Shown in pieces: positions 1 to 9,084 of a stretch of 64,000 nucleotides of DNA. How positions within the stretch are numbered: the first letter of the stretch is position 1; each line of letters starts with the position of its first letter. The notes beneath the pieces are model-generated. The model saw only the letters and a program-made list of their open reading frames with translations, made no database searches and was not told where the DNA came from. The translations under genes and the position numbers were made by a program. Source of the DNA: Arthrobacter sp. Edens01. Lineage in GTDB: Bacteria > Actinomycetota > Actinomycetes > Actinomycetales > Micrococcaceae. Location of the stretch: positions 35,890 to 99,889 of the forward strand of contig NZ_LKIU01000003.1 in assembly GCF_001307035.1 (NCBI RefSeq). Reading direction: 5' to 3'.

Positions 1-394
1 GATCGGGGATATCAAGGGCGACCCGAAGCCGGACCAGCGCGGATTCCGCGACGTACATTCCCCCGGGCGTGGTTGGAAGGAAATGCGGTTTATCCACTAC
101 CAGCAGGTTTTCGTCCTGGTGCAGGATGTTGATTTCAACTGGGAGGCGGTCTTCCGTGGGAAGCTCCCGGTAGTACCAAATGAAGGTGTGTTCGCGCAGC
201 GGCGTGTGGCGGCTTAGCCGCACTCCGCCCAGCCCAACGACTTCGCCGCGGTCGAAGCGGTCAATGATGCCGTCCGGATCCACGTGACCAAAGCGGTCAA
301 GAACGTACTCCATGGCGGTTTCCCAGGGCCCCTCAGCAGGCAGCCGGAGCCGCGTGGCATTGACTCCGTTTCGGACGGGAAGGGGGGATTGCAT
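1..394 (-). CDS. RluA-type pseudouridine synthase, N-terminal part (cut by window edge)
   Basis: The 131 visible codons read MQSPLPVRNGVNATR at the start and contain EINILHQDENLLVVDKPHFLPTTPGG, quoted here in two stretches: EINILHQDENLLVVDKP and HFLPTTPGG. The stretch D-E-N-L-L-V-V-D-K-P followed by a T-P-G-G turn is typical of the RluA family, which isomerises uridine to pseudouridine in rRNA or tRNA. The catalytic HRLD segment lies beyond the window, so the RNA target cannot be judged. ATG at 394 is used. A GTG directly before it (395-397) sits six bases after TACCCT (404-409), the leaderless spacing seen elsewhere here, and could be the true start. Confidence 0.85.
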   Translation of the reverse strand, partial: MQSPLPVRNGVNATRLRLPAEGPWETAMEYVLDRFGHVDPDGIIDRFDRGEVVGLGGVRLSRHTPLREHTFIWYYRELPTEDRLPVEINILHQDENLLVVDKPHFLPTTPGGMYVAESALVRLRVALDIPD

Positions 395-434
395 CACCCT
401 TCAAGGGTACCGGCGGCCGGGGAGGGGCCTTTGC

Positions 435-572
435 ATGGAGCTGAAGGCCTACTCGCCCTCCGGGGAGCTGGTCGCGGAACAGCAGGTGGAACTCGACTGG
501 AAACGCGTGGGTGGATCTGCACGCTGCGGGGGACCGCATGAAGCGCAGGCAACCATCACCCCAGCTGTGTAA
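435..572 (+). CDS. Small hypothetical protein, 45 residues
   Basis: A 45-codon ORF opens with ATG seven bases after a strong GGAGGGG (421-427) and begins MELKAYSPSGELVAEQQV, followed by ELDWKRVGG and CGGPHEAQATI. It has no membrane segment or signal. It sits divergent from the pseudouridine synthase gene and its last 17 bases overlap the end of nei2 on the other strand. The good ribosome-binding site, the GC-rich third positions and a composition like a soluble protein argue that it is real. No function is recognised. It could still be a chance ORF. Confidence 0.5.
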   Translation: MELKAYSPSGELVAEQQVELDWKRVGGSARCGGPHEAQATITPAV

Positions 573-1374
573 CGGGCGCAGGCTGGCAATGCGGACAGTA
601 ATACAGGTCGCGCAGCTCAAGTTCGTTATCGCCCAGCAGCTCGTGGACAACCTTCGTTCCGCAGCGCAGGCAGCCGCGTTTCTCCCGGTTGTAGACCCAG
701 AGCGGATCCCGGCCGGCCATTCCGGTAGTGATACGCCGCGACCGGGACTTGTTGGCCTCCAGCAGCCGTTTGGAAAGGTCCACCAGACGCACCAGATCAG
801 GTACATCGCCGACGGGAGTCATCGGATGGACGCCAATCAGGAAGCACAGTTCACACCGGTAGACGTTTCCCAGTCCTGCCAGGTTCCGCTGGTCGAGCAG
901 GGCCAGCCCAATCGGACGCTCAGGTACGGACGCCAGCCTCCGCCGAGCCTCTTCAGCGTCCCAGTCGGGCCCAAGCAAATCGGGGCCGAGGTAGCCCACA
1001 GCTTCCTCTTCACCGCTCCGGGGGAAGACACGCAGGATGCCGAGTTCGAATCCCACCGCCTGGTGGTCCGCAGTCTCCAGCACGGCCCGGGCCTTGAAGG
1101 CCGGGCGCCGCCAGCGCTCGCCGCGGCCGTACACGTGCCAGAGCCCCTCCATCTTCAGGTGCGAGTGAACTGTCCAGCCCTCAGATTCACCGGGGCCGGG
1201 AGCGACCCGGATCAGCAGGTGCTTACCCCGCGAAACAACTTCTTCAACCTCGCGGCCGCTCAGGTTTGTGGTCGCAAACCGGGGAACCCGGAAATCGGTG
1301 CGCGTTAGCTTACTGCCCGCCAACGCAGAGTCGAGGCCGCGGGCGGCCCTCCAAACGGTATCCCCCTCAGGCAC
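556..1374 (-). CDS. nei2: Nei2-type DNA glycosylase/AP lyase (endonuclease VIII family)
   Basis: The 272-residue protein starts (GTG at 1374, after GGAG) with the family's N-terminal P-E-G-D-T, in which proline is the Schiff-base nucleophile and glutamate assists. The lysine in RGKHLLIRV is the conserved beta-strand lysine. The C-terminus has a CxxC…CxxC zinc finger (CLRCG and CPHCQ). Family members excise oxidised bases such as thymine glycol or guanidinohydantoin and nick the strand. It lies 17 bp after lhr on the same strand; the lhr–nei pairing is also known in mycobacteria (Rv3296–Rv3297) and supports a joint repair role. An in-frame extension upstream of the GTG lies inside lhr and is not used. 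Confidence 0.92.
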   Translation of the reverse strand: MPEGDTVWRAARGLDSALAGSKLTRTDFRVPRFATTNLSGREVEEVVSRGKHLLIRVAPGPGESEGWTVHSHLKMEGLWHVYGRGERWRRPAFKARAVLETADHQAVGFELGILRVFPRSGEEEAVGYLGPDLLGPDWDAEEARRRLASVPERPIGLALLDQRNLAGLGNVYRCELCFLIGVHPMTPVGDVPDLVRLVDLSKRLLEANKSRSRRITTGMAGRDPLWVYNREKRGCLRCGTKVVHELLGDNELELRDLYYCPHCQPAPVTQLG

Positions 1375-1391
1375 CGGTGCTCCGGCACAAT

Positions 1392-4300
1392 CTAGACACG
1401 GTAACGCAGCCCCTTTGGAGTCGAATAGAAACCGGCAGCCATCAGCGCAGTAGCAACCGGAGTGTCCAGAACGTCGGCCCCGTTTGCCTTTTCCACTGCC
1501 ATTTTCTCCGCTGCCCCGCGCCGGATGATGTCCACCAGCGACGCGGCCGCCAGCAGCAGGATCTCTGCCTCGTCTGTGTAAGTGAGCAGCGTCTTGCCGC
1601 CGCGCTCTACGTACAGCACCAGCTCGCCGTCGACCATCACCACCAGTGCGCCGGCCTTCCGCCCGGGGCGGTGGCCACCCTCGGCAGCGGGCCACGGCAG
1701 TGCTGCGCCGTAGGGATTCGCCGGATCTGTTGCCGCGAGGGCCACAGCCTGGGGCTCGGGGACCGCCAGCTGGTTCTCGCGGGAGAAGGAACGAAGCCGG
1801 TCAACCGTTGCCGGTACGGCAAACTGCGCCGCTCCCAGCTGCTCAATGAAGTATCCGCGCCGGCAGCGCCCCATCTCCTCCAGCCGGGCCAGCACCTTGT
1901 AAAGAAGCCCAAAACCGCCGGGAACGCCCTCGCTGGCCACCGACCCGCGCGTCACAATGCCGTAGCGGTCCATGAGCAGCTCGGCCGTGGCATGGGCATG
2001 CACCGTTGTGTCCGTTTCCACGGGCGGCAGCAGGCTCCAGCGCCCGGCAACCAGGGGCTGCGGTCCGCGCGCCGGCAGGTTCTGTTCACCGGCCAGCCGC
2101 AGCGACGAGGTGCTCAGGCTGCCGCGGGGAGTACGGCCCAGCCGTCCCAGCCGGGCCGTCCGCGCCCGCGGCGTCGAGGACCGCTGCTTGTGCGCGGTTT
2201 TTCCGCCGGAGAGCAGGGACCGTACCGGGGTGAAGGTGTCGTTCGTGATTCGGCCCGCCCACACCAGTTCCCACAGTGCCGGCACGATCTCCGAATCCGG
2301 AAGCAGGGATCCGCCGTCCTGCAGCGGCCCGCTGTTCAGGACCTCGGCGATCTGCCGGAAGAAGTAGGCGCCCGAGCCGGAGAGCAGTTCCAGGAGCCGG
2401 GCCTGCAGTTCCGTGGGGACAAAGTCGGGGTCTGGATTCAGCGTCAGCGGCGCATTTTCTGCCAGATGCAGCGCGATCCAGCCGTCATTTCCGGGCAGGG
2501 AACCGGTTCCGGACCAGATAACTTCACCGGTGGCCGTGAGTTCATCAAGCATGGCCGGCGCATAGTCCCGTACCCGGGACCCGAGGATGAGCGGTTCCCA
2601 TGCCGATGCCGGAATGGGCACACCGGAGAGCTGGTCAATGACGGTAGCGACGCCGTCCAGCCCCCGCAGCGAGGAACCCACGTTCTGCCAGACCGGCAGG
2701 AAACGCCCGTACGTGGGCGGGTCCACGGGCTCGACGTCGGAACGAAGGGCCGCCAGGGACCGGCGCCTCAGCCGGCGCAGCACCTCGGCGTCACACCACT
2801 CCGACCCGGCTGGAACACCGGGAACCGTGATTACTGCCGGCGGAAACTGGTCCACGCCGGATGCAGCATCCAGGACCTGCGCCTCGGTGGGACGGAATTC
2901 GCCTTCGGCCACCCGGCCCTCTCCGGCCAGCCGCTGCAGCGTGGTGGTGACGACGGCGACGCCCAGTCCCAGCCGGGCGGCGGCCTCCGCAGCGGTGAAG
3001 GGACCGTGCGTCCGGGCATAGCGGCCCACCAGGTCCCCGAGCGGGTCCGGTACGGGTTCCACAAAGGCCAGCGGGACCCCCATCGGCAACGGCACGCCAA
3101 GCGCGTCACGAAGCCGGGCGGCGTCCTCGATGGCGGCGTACCGCTGGGTGCCGGCGATCCCGGCCTGCAGCGCGCGGTTTGCCCGCACCAGTTCGCGCAG
3201 CAGCTGTTCTGCCTCGGCTTCCGTGGCGTGGGAGGGACGGGCAGTCTCGCCGCTGCCTGTTTGAGTGTTGCCGGGCTCAACCGGCTCCAGGCGCACCGCG
3301 ACTTCCGCCGCCGTCAGCGGGCCGAGCAGCCGGAGGAGGTCCGCTGCGCCTTCGAGCCCCCGCGCATGCCGGTCAGGGGCCAGGCGCTGGAGCTCGGCCT
3401 CGGTCTGGGCAATGATCCGGGCGTCCAGCAGTTCACGCAGTTCTGCCCGGCCCAGAAGCTCATTGAGCAGTGTGGGGTCCAGTGACAGGGCGGCAGCGCG
3501 GCGCTCGGCCAGCGGTGAATCTCCCTCATAGAGGAAGGCTCCCACGTAGCCGAACAGCAGCGACCGTGCGAAGGGCGAGGGCTGCGGCGTAGTGGTTTCC
3601 ACCAGGCGGATTTCGCGGCGTTCCACAGCAGAGGCCAGTTCCTTCAAGGCAGGCAGGTCGTACACGTCCTGCAGGCACTCGCGCACCGTCTCAAGCACGA
3701 TCGGGAAGGTGGGGAACTTCCGGGCGACGTCGAGCAGCTGGGCTGAACGCTGCCGCTGCTGCCACAGTGGGGTGCGTTTCGCCGGGTTCTGCCGCGGGAG
3801 CAGCAGCGCCCGGGCCGCACATTCGCGGAACCGGGAGGCGAAGAGCGCAGATCCGCCTACTTCTGCGGTGACGATTGCCTCCAGCTCATCGGGCTCGAAT
3901 AGGAACAGTTCAGCTCCCGGGGGTTCGTCGTCCATGAGCGGAACCCGCAGCACAATGCCGTCGTCGGACGCCATGGCGGAGCCGTCCAGCCCGTAACGCT
4001 GCTGCAGCCGGGCGCCGACTGCCAGTGCCCAAGGCGCGTGGACCGGCATGCCGAAGGGGCTGTGCAGGACCACCCGCCAGTCGCCCAGCTCATCGTGGAA
4101 GCGCTCAATCACCAGGGTTCGGTCGCTGGGCACCACATCAGTGGCCTGCTGCTGCTCGTGCAGGTACGCCACCAGGTTTCCGGCGGCCCATTCGTCGAGC
4201 CCCACTGCGGCCAGGCGTTCCCGCGCAGCCGGTTCGGACGTGCCGGCCATCTCGCGGACGAATTTGCCCAGTGCCCGGCCAAGTTCCACCGGCCGTCCCT

Positions 4301-6251
4301 GCGAATCGCCGCGCCAGAACGGCAGCTTCCCGGGCTGGCCAAAGGCGGGGGAGACCAGCACCCGGTCATGGGTGATGTCTTCGATCCGCCAGCTGGTCGC
4401 GCCGAGGGCGAAGACGTCCCCCACGCGGGATTCGTAGACCATCTCCTCATCGAGTTCACCGACCCGGCGGCTGTTTTTTCCTTCCGAGTCCCCGACCAGG
4501 TAGACACCGAACAGGCCGCGGTCGGGAATGGTGCCGCCGGAGGTTACGGCCAGGCGCTGGGCGCCGGGCCGTCCGGTTATGGTGTTTTCGGTCCGGTCCC
4601 AGATGATCCGCGGGCGCAGCTCGGCAAACTCGTCCGACGGGTAGCGGCCGGAAAGCAGGTCCAGGGTGGCATCGAAGGCGGAGCGCGGCAGCCCGGCGAA
4701 GGGCGCAGAACTGCGGACGACGTCGAACCATTCCTCCACATCGATGCTTCCGAGGGCGGCGGCAGCAACCGTCTGCTGCGCCAGGATGTCCAGCGGATTC
4801 GCCGGAATGAAGAGCGGTTCGATGGCTCCGGCGAGCATCCGTTCCACGGTGACTGCGGAGTTCAGCAAATCCCCGCGGTGCTTGGGAAACATAACGCCCT
4901 GCGAGATCTCGCCAACCTGGTGTCCCGCACGGCCAACCCGCTGTAGTCCGCTGGCTACCGACGGCGGGGACTCGACCTGGATCACCAGGTCCACGGCACC
5001 CATGTCGATGCCGAGCTCCAGGGAACTGGTGGCAACCACGCAGCGCAGGCGTCCGGATTTGAGGTCGTCTTCGATCATTGCCCGCTGGTCCTTGGACACT
5101 GAACCGTGGTGCGCCCGCGCCAGGACCGGAGTGTTGTCCTCCACAGCCACGTCTTCCTGCCGTGAGCGCACGGATACCCCGGCCTGGGCCATGAGCTGGG
5201 CGGGCGGCCGGGCGGCCGGAACAGCCACCGGAACGCCGTCTGTTCCGGTGGCAGCCTGCGCGGCTTCCAGCCTGTAGGCGTGAATTTCATTGAGCCGGGC
5301 AGTGAGGCGTTCGGCAAGCCGGCGCGAATTCGCAAAAACGATGGTGGAACGGTTCGCCTCAATCAGGTCAGCGATTTTCTCCTCCACATGGGGCCAGATG
5401 CTGGCTTGCGGGGCGAAGCCGCCTTCCACTGTGTCCTGCGCCGGAGCGCCGCCGAGGTCTGTCATGTCCTCCACCGGAACGGTAACCGTGAGGTTCCAGT
5501 TCTTCCGGGACTCCGGGGAGACGATCTGCACTGGGGCATTTCCACCCAGGAACCGTGCCACCGTTTCCTTTGGTTCCACTGTGGCGGAGAGGCCGATGCG
5601 CTGGACCGGTTTGTCCAGCAGGGCGTCCAGCCGGGCAAGGGAGACAGCCAGATGTGCTCCACGCTTGGTGCCGGCCACGGCGTGGACTTCGTCCACGATC
5701 ACGGTGTCCACTTCGGCGAGTGTTTCCCGGGCCTGCGAGGTGAGCATCAGGAACAGGGACTCCGGGGTGGTGATCAGGATGTCCGGCGGCCGGGTCAGCA
5801 GCGCACGCCGTTCATTCTGGGGTGTGTCGCCGGAACGCACCCCTACCGTGATTCCGGGCGCCGGCAGTCCGAGGCGCTTGGCTGTCTGGGTGATGCCGAT
5901 CAGCGGAGCGCGCAGGTTGCGCTCAACGTCAACGCCCAGCGCCTTCAGCGGGGAGATATAGAGAACCTTGGTCTTGCGTTTGGGTTCACGGGATTTCCCG
6001 CGGCCGGTGGCGGGGGCAGGAGGAATGCTGGGCGCGGCAGCGGCGGCGTCGGCAATAAAGCGGTCCAGGGACCAGAGGAACGCGGCGAGCGTCTTGCCGG
6101 AGCCGGTGGGCGCGATGACAAGGGCGTTGGAACCGGCGGAGATGGCGTCCCAGGCGCCGATCTGTGCCGCAGTCGGCTCGGCAAACGCACCCTGGAACCA
6201 GTCCCGGGTGGCGGGGGTGAACTTCTGGAGCACCGAGCCTGCCGACGTCAT
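1392..6251 (-). CDS. lhr: ATP-dependent superfamily 2 helicase Lhr
   Basis: This protein of about 1,620 residues is an Lhr, a 3'-to-5' ssDNA-dependent ATPase and helicase linked to DNA repair in mycobacteria. Visible motifs are Q-motif P-T-A-A-Q, Walker A APTGSGKT near residue 50, motif II VDEVHAVAG, motif III LSAT, motif V SSLELGIDMG and motif VI QRVGRAGH. The long C-terminal extension (from about residue 850) is characteristic of Lhr and absent from short SF2 helicases. ATG at 6251 is preferred; a GTG six codons upstream (6269) is possible. It is followed by nei2 17 bp downstream, which suggests one operon. Length is slightly above the mycobacterial homologue (about 1,510 residues). Confidence 0.95.
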   Translation of the reverse strand: MTSAGSVLQKFTPATRDWFQGAFAEPTAAQIGAWDAISAGSNALVIAPTGSGKTLAAFLWSLDRFIADAAAAAPSIPPAPATGRGKSREPKRKTKVLYISPLKALGVDVERNLRAPLIGITQTAKRLGLPAPGITVGVRSGDTPQNERRALLTRPPDILITTPESLFLMLTSQARETLAEVDTVIVDEVHAVAGTKRGAHLAVSLARLDALLDKPVQRIGLSATVEPKETVARFLGGNAPVQIVSPESRKNWNLTVTVPVEDMTDLGGAPAQDTVEGGFAPQASIWPHVEEKIADLIEANRSTIVFANSRRLAERLTARLNEIHAYRLEAAQAATGTDGVPVAVPAARPPAQLMAQAGVSVRSRQEDVAVEDNTPVLARAHHGSVSKDQRAMIEDDLKSGRLRCVVATSSLELGIDMGAVDLVIQVESPPSVASGLQRVGRAGHQVGEISQGVMFPKHRGDLLNSAVTVERMLAGAIEPLFIPANPLDILAQQTVAAAALGSIDVEEWFDVVRSSAPFAGLPRSAFDATLDLLSGRYPSDEFAELRPRIIWDRTENTITGRPGAQRLAVTSGGTIPDRGLFGVYLVGDSEGKNSRRVGELDEEMVYESRVGDVFALGATSWRIEDITHDRVLVSPAFGQPGKLPFWRGDSQGRPVELGRALGKFVREMAGTSEPAARERLAAVGLDEWAAGNLVAYLHEQQQATDVVPSDRTLVIERFHDELGDWRVVLHSPFGMPVHAPWALAVGARLQQRYGLDGSAMASDDGIVLRVPLMDDEPPGAELFLFEPDELEAIVTAEVGGSALFASRFRECAARALLLPRQNPAKRTPLWQQRQRSAQLLDVARKFPTFPIVLETVRECLQDVYDLPALKELASAVERREIRLVETTTPQPSPFARSLLFGYVGAFLYEGDSPLAERRAAALSLDPTLLNELLGRAELRELLDARIIAQTEAELQRLAPDRHARGLEGAADLLRLLGPLTAAEVAVRLEPVEPGNTQTGSGETARPSHATEAEAEQLLRELVRANRALQAGIAGTQRYAAIEDAARLRDALGVPLPMGVPLAFVEPVPDPLGDLVGRYARTHGPFTAAEAAARLGLGVAVVTTTLQRLAGEGRVAEGEFRPTEAQVLDAASGVDQFPPAVITVPGVPAGSEWCDAEVLRRLRRRSLAALRSDVEPVDPPTYGRFLPVWQNVGSSLRGLDGVATVIDQLSGVPIPASAWEPLILGSRVRDYAPAMLDELTATGEVIWSGTGSLPGNDGWIALHLAENAPLTLNPDPDFVPTELQARLLELLSGSGAYFFRQIAEVLNSGPLQDGGSLLPDSEIVPALWELVWAGRITNDTFTPVRSLLSGGKTAHKQRSSTPRARTARLGRLGRTPRGSLSTSSLRLAGEQNLPARGPQPLVAGRWSLLPPVETDTTVHAHATAELLMDRYGIVTRGSVASEGVPGGFGLLYKVLARLEEMGRCRRGYFIEQLGAAQFAVPATVDRLRSFSRENQLAVPEPQAVALAATDPANPYGAALPWPAAEGGHRPGRKAGALVVMVDGELVLYVERGGKTLLTYTDEAEILLLAAASLVDIIRRGAAEKMAVEKANGADVLDTPVATALMAAGFYSTPKGLRYRV

Positions 6252-6314
6252 GAACCCATTGTTCACCACCCCCCTGACAATCCGGAGTACGCATCCGGGC
6301 TGTTTGGCTCCCGG

Positions 6315-7433
6315 CTAAATGCCACGGGCCCTCCGGGCCGGTTGCTGCTGCGACTGGGCCGAAAGTACCCGCCAGGTTTCCTGGCCTGCTTCCGTTGGCG
6401 CGCCGGGGGAGACACTGAGCCGGGCGGTCTCAGGATCGATGAGCGCCGTCGCCAGGGTGCGCCAGCGGTCGCCGAACCGTGCACCGGCTGCAGGCACACA
6501 GCACAGGTCCGCGCCGTCACCGGGCCGGGAACAAAGGTAGGGAACCAGATCCAGCGGATCAGACGGATCGAAGTGCCCGCTGCACCGCCGCTTCAGCAGG
6601 TCCAGCCGCTGGCCGGAGTCGGGCTGGTACAGCTCGGTGCGCTCGCCGGCAGCGGGCAGGGGGGAAAGGAAGTGGTTTGTGTGCAGCAGGTAGTCCCCTG
6701 CAGCGGGAATCACCTGCGCGCCTACCGGGCTGAGTTCCACCATGCACGCACCTTCGGCGGTGACCACGGAAATGGAGCTCGACGTCGTCACGGGAACCGC
6801 GGTCAGCAGATCCACGGCCTCCTCCAGGGTTTTTGCGTAGTAGAGCACGGCTGCGGCCGCCACGTGGACGGGAACCGCACCGGGGGTATCACCGCTGTGC
6901 CCCAGTACGTTCAGGTGCACGCCAACGCCGTGGCTGTTGACCCCGATTTTTCCCAGGATCCCGTACTCCGTCATCCCTACGAAAGCGCCGTCCGCATGGG
7001 CCACCGACTGCAGGTGCCAGGCCTTGGCCAGTTCCTCATGCCAGTCCCAGGTCTGCGCGGAGAAAACCCGTCCCGGGATGGTGCTGATGACGGTGGAGCA
7101 TTCACCCGGCAGCTGGGTCTTGGACAGCGAAAGGATCTCCGTCCGGGCGTTCAAGGCCGCCACCTGCCATTCGGGCAGGCCGGCACCGGCCGCGGTCCCG
7201 CGGATCTCAGCGGCCAGGTCCGGCAGCCAGGCATCGACGGCGGCCAACGAGGCCAGTGCCTCAGCCTCGACACGGGCGGCACTGATGCCGCCGGCCGAAA
7301 ACAGTTCCGCGTAGGTCTGCCAGCCGGAGGCCAGCTGGGGACTGCAGGCCTTGCCGCGCTGGACGCCGCGTTCGCCGGCGCTCTCCGCCGCTACGGTGAT
7401 CAGGGCGGGGGAAGGGTGCGGAAAACCGCTCAT
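6315..7433 (-). CDS. C45-family autoproteolytic acyltransferase/hydrolase (acyl-CoA:6-APA acyltransferase-like)
   Basis: The 372-residue protein has the layout of the peptidase C45 (isopenicillin N acyltransferase-like) Ntn-hydrolases. An N-terminal segment runs to about residue 111, followed by L-P-G-E-C-S-T-V, in which Cys112 would become the N-terminal nucleophile after self-cleavage. Then follow W-D-W-H, E-Y-G-I-L-G-K-I-G-V-N and H-T-N-H-F, conserved in the family. Such enzymes cleave or exchange amide-linked acyl groups on small substrates. Its start overlaps the last ATPase gene of the importer upstream by 4 bp, so it is the last gene of that operon and probably acts on what the importer brings in. 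The substrate is unknown. Confidence 0.85.
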   Translation of the reverse strand: MSGFPHPSPALITVAAESAGERGVQRGKACSPQLASGWQTYAELFSAGGISAARVEAEALASLAAVDAWLPDLAAEIRGTAAGAGLPEWQVAALNARTEILSLSKTQLPGECSTVISTIPGRVFSAQTWDWHEELAKAWHLQSVAHADGAFVGMTEYGILGKIGVNSHGVGVHLNVLGHSGDTPGAVPVHVAAAAVLYYAKTLEEAVDLLTAVPVTTSSSISVVTAEGACMVELSPVGAQVIPAAGDYLLHTNHFLSPLPAAGERTELYQPDSGQRLDLLKRRCSGHFDPSDPLDLVPYLCSRPGDGADLCCVPAAGARFGDRWRTLATALIDPETARLSVSPGAPTEAGQETWRVLSAQSQQQPARRARGI

Positions 7434-8266
7434 GAAGTTACTCCGGTTGTGTCTCTGCGCCGCGGCACCCAGCCCGGGCGGGGTGCGCTGTCCAGCAGTT
7501 GGCGGGTGTAGGGGTGTTTCGGTGAATCCAGCACCTCGGCAGCAGTTCCCTGCTCCACCACGGAGCCGAGCTGCATCACCATCACTGTGTCGGCCACCTG
7601 GCGGGCGACGGCCAGGTCATGGGTGATGAACAGATACGTCAGCTGCTTCTCGAGGCGCAGGCGTTCCAGGAGGGCCAGGATCTGGGCCTGGACGGTGACA
7701 TCCAGGGCTGAAACTGCTTCGTCAAGCACAATGACGGCCGGTGCGGCCGCCAGCGCCCGGGCGATGGCAACCCGCTGTTTCTGCCCACCGGAAAGCTGGT
7801 CCGGATAGCACGCCGCATGCTCGGGCTCGAGTCCGACTTCTGCGAACAGGGACAGGCATTTCTCCCGGCGGGCGGCGGCATCCAGGTCCGTGTGGGCCTG
7901 CAGGATTTCCGTGACGGCGCTGGAAACGGGCAGCCGCCGGTTCAGGCTGCCCTGCGGATCCTGGAACACCATCTGGATGTCCTTGGAACGCTGGCGCCGA
8001 ATCCTGCGGCTGGACCCGGCAGAAACTTCACGGCCGTTCAGCACAATGGACCCGCTGTCCGCGGATTCAAGGCCCACCAGCATGCGGGCCACGGTTGTCT
8101 TCCCCGATCCGGATTCCCCCACGACGGCCAGGCAGGTGCCGCGGGGAATGCTGAAGCTGACGTCCTGAACGGCCTGAACGGTACGGCGGGACTTGCCCGT
8201 GCCCGTCGTGAAAGTGCGGAACAGGTTACTGACGGCGACAATCTGCTCAGTATCCGATGTGCTCAT
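7430..8266 (-). CDS. Oligopeptide-type ABC importer ATPase, DppF/OppF class
   Basis: This 278-residue nucleotide-binding subunit carries Walker A GESGSGKTT, the signature LSGGQKQR, Walker B VIVLDEAVSALD and the H-loop ITHDL. The short C-terminus P-K-H-P-Y-T-R-Q-L-L is the oligopeptide/dipeptide ATPase tail. It should form a heterodimer with the adjacent ATPase and power uptake through the two permeases upstream. Both ends overlap neighbours (4 bp each), showing tight translational coupling. The ligand cannot be told from the ATPase. Confidence 0.93.
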   Translation of the reverse strand: MSTSDTEQIVAVSNLFRTFTTGTGKSRRTVQAVQDVSFSIPRGTCLAVVGESGSGKTTVARMLVGLESADSGSIVLNGREVSAGSSRRIRRQRSKDIQMVFQDPQGSLNRRLPVSSAVTEILQAHTDLDAAARREKCLSLFAEVGLEPEHAACYPDQLSGGQKQRVAIARALAAAPAVIVLDEAVSALDVTVQAQILALLERLRLEKQLTYLFITHDLAVARQVADTVMVMQLGSVVEQGTAAEVLDSPKHPYTRQLLDSAPRPGWVPRRRDTTGVTS

Positions 8267-9084
8267 TCTGCTGCCTCCCCGGGAATCGGGCGCAGCGGCG
8301 TGCGCCGGGTCAGGCTGGGCTTGGAAGCGACCAGCATCTGCGTGTATTCGTGCCGGGGTGAGCCGAGCACTTCACCGGCCGGTCCGGCCTCCACGATCCG
8401 GCCCTTGTTCATGACGGCGATCCGCTGGCAGGCAGCGGCTGCGAGGTCAAGGTCGTGGGCAACGAAGATCATGGCCATGCCGGCCTCGGTCCGTGCCTCG
8501 TTGAGGATGGCGACGACGTCGGACTGCGTGGTGACGTCCAGCGCCGTCGTCGGTTCATCGGCGAGCAGCAGTGAACTGCCGCGCGCCACGGAACCGGCAA
8601 TGACCACACGCTGCAGCATGCCCCCGGAGAGCTGGTGCGGATAGGAGCGCAGGCAGCGTTCCGGATCATGGATCCCGACGTCGGCGAGCAGCCCCAGCGC
8701 AGTTTGCCTCGCCTCGGCGGCGGAGGTGCGCGGTTTCGCGGCCTGGATCCCTTCGATGAGGAAGCGTTCCACGCGAAGAACGGGGTTGAGTGCCGCCATG
8801 GGGTTCTGGGAAATCATGGATACATCCGCCGCGCGGAAGCGGCGAAGCTCTTCCCGGGACAGGGACGGGATCTCCCTGTCCCGGAACCGCACCGATCCAG
8901 AGGGAACAGAGCCGCCGGGCAGCGTGCGCAGGATGCTTCGCAGGGTCATCGACTTTCCGGACCCGGATTCTCCCACCAGGCCCAGGGACTCGCCGGGACC
9001 CACCTGGAGGTTGATGTCCTCCAGCAGGGTCTTGGCGGATGAGCCGGAACCAATCACCAGGCCGACGTTTTCAAGTGTGAGCAT
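8263..9084 (-). CDS. Oligopeptide-type ABC importer ATPase, DppD/OppD class
   Basis: This 273-residue ATPase has Walker A GESGSGKS, signature LSGGMLQR, Walker B LLLADEPTTALDVTTQ and H-loop VAHDLDLAA, and ends in the family tail P-R-H-E-Y-T-Q-M-L. The methionine in LSGGM-LQR is a DppD/OppD hallmark and separates it from the DppF-type partner downstream. It overlaps both neighbours and is part of the importer operon. Confidence 0.93.
   Translation of the reverse strand: MLTLENVGLVIGSGSSAKTLLEDINLQVGPGESLGLVGESGSGKSMTLRSILRTLPGGSVPSGSVRFRDREIPSLSREELRRFRAADVSMISQNPMAALNPVLRVERFLIEGIQAAKPRTSAAEARQTALGLLADVGIHDPERCLRSYPHQLSGGMLQRVVIAGSVARGSSLLLADEPTTALDVTTQSDVVAILNEARTEAGMAMIFVAHDLDLAAAACQRIAVMNKGRIVEAGPAGEVLGSPRHEYTQMLVASKPSLTRRTPLRPIPGEAAE

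Noticed and set aside
1266..7511. Long open frames on the plus strand (740-residue class) across lhr and the C45 hydrolase gene
   Set aside because: They are antisense to lhr and the C45 gene, have no recognisable domains and are rich in Arg/Gly/Pro, as expected from GC-rich shadow frames.
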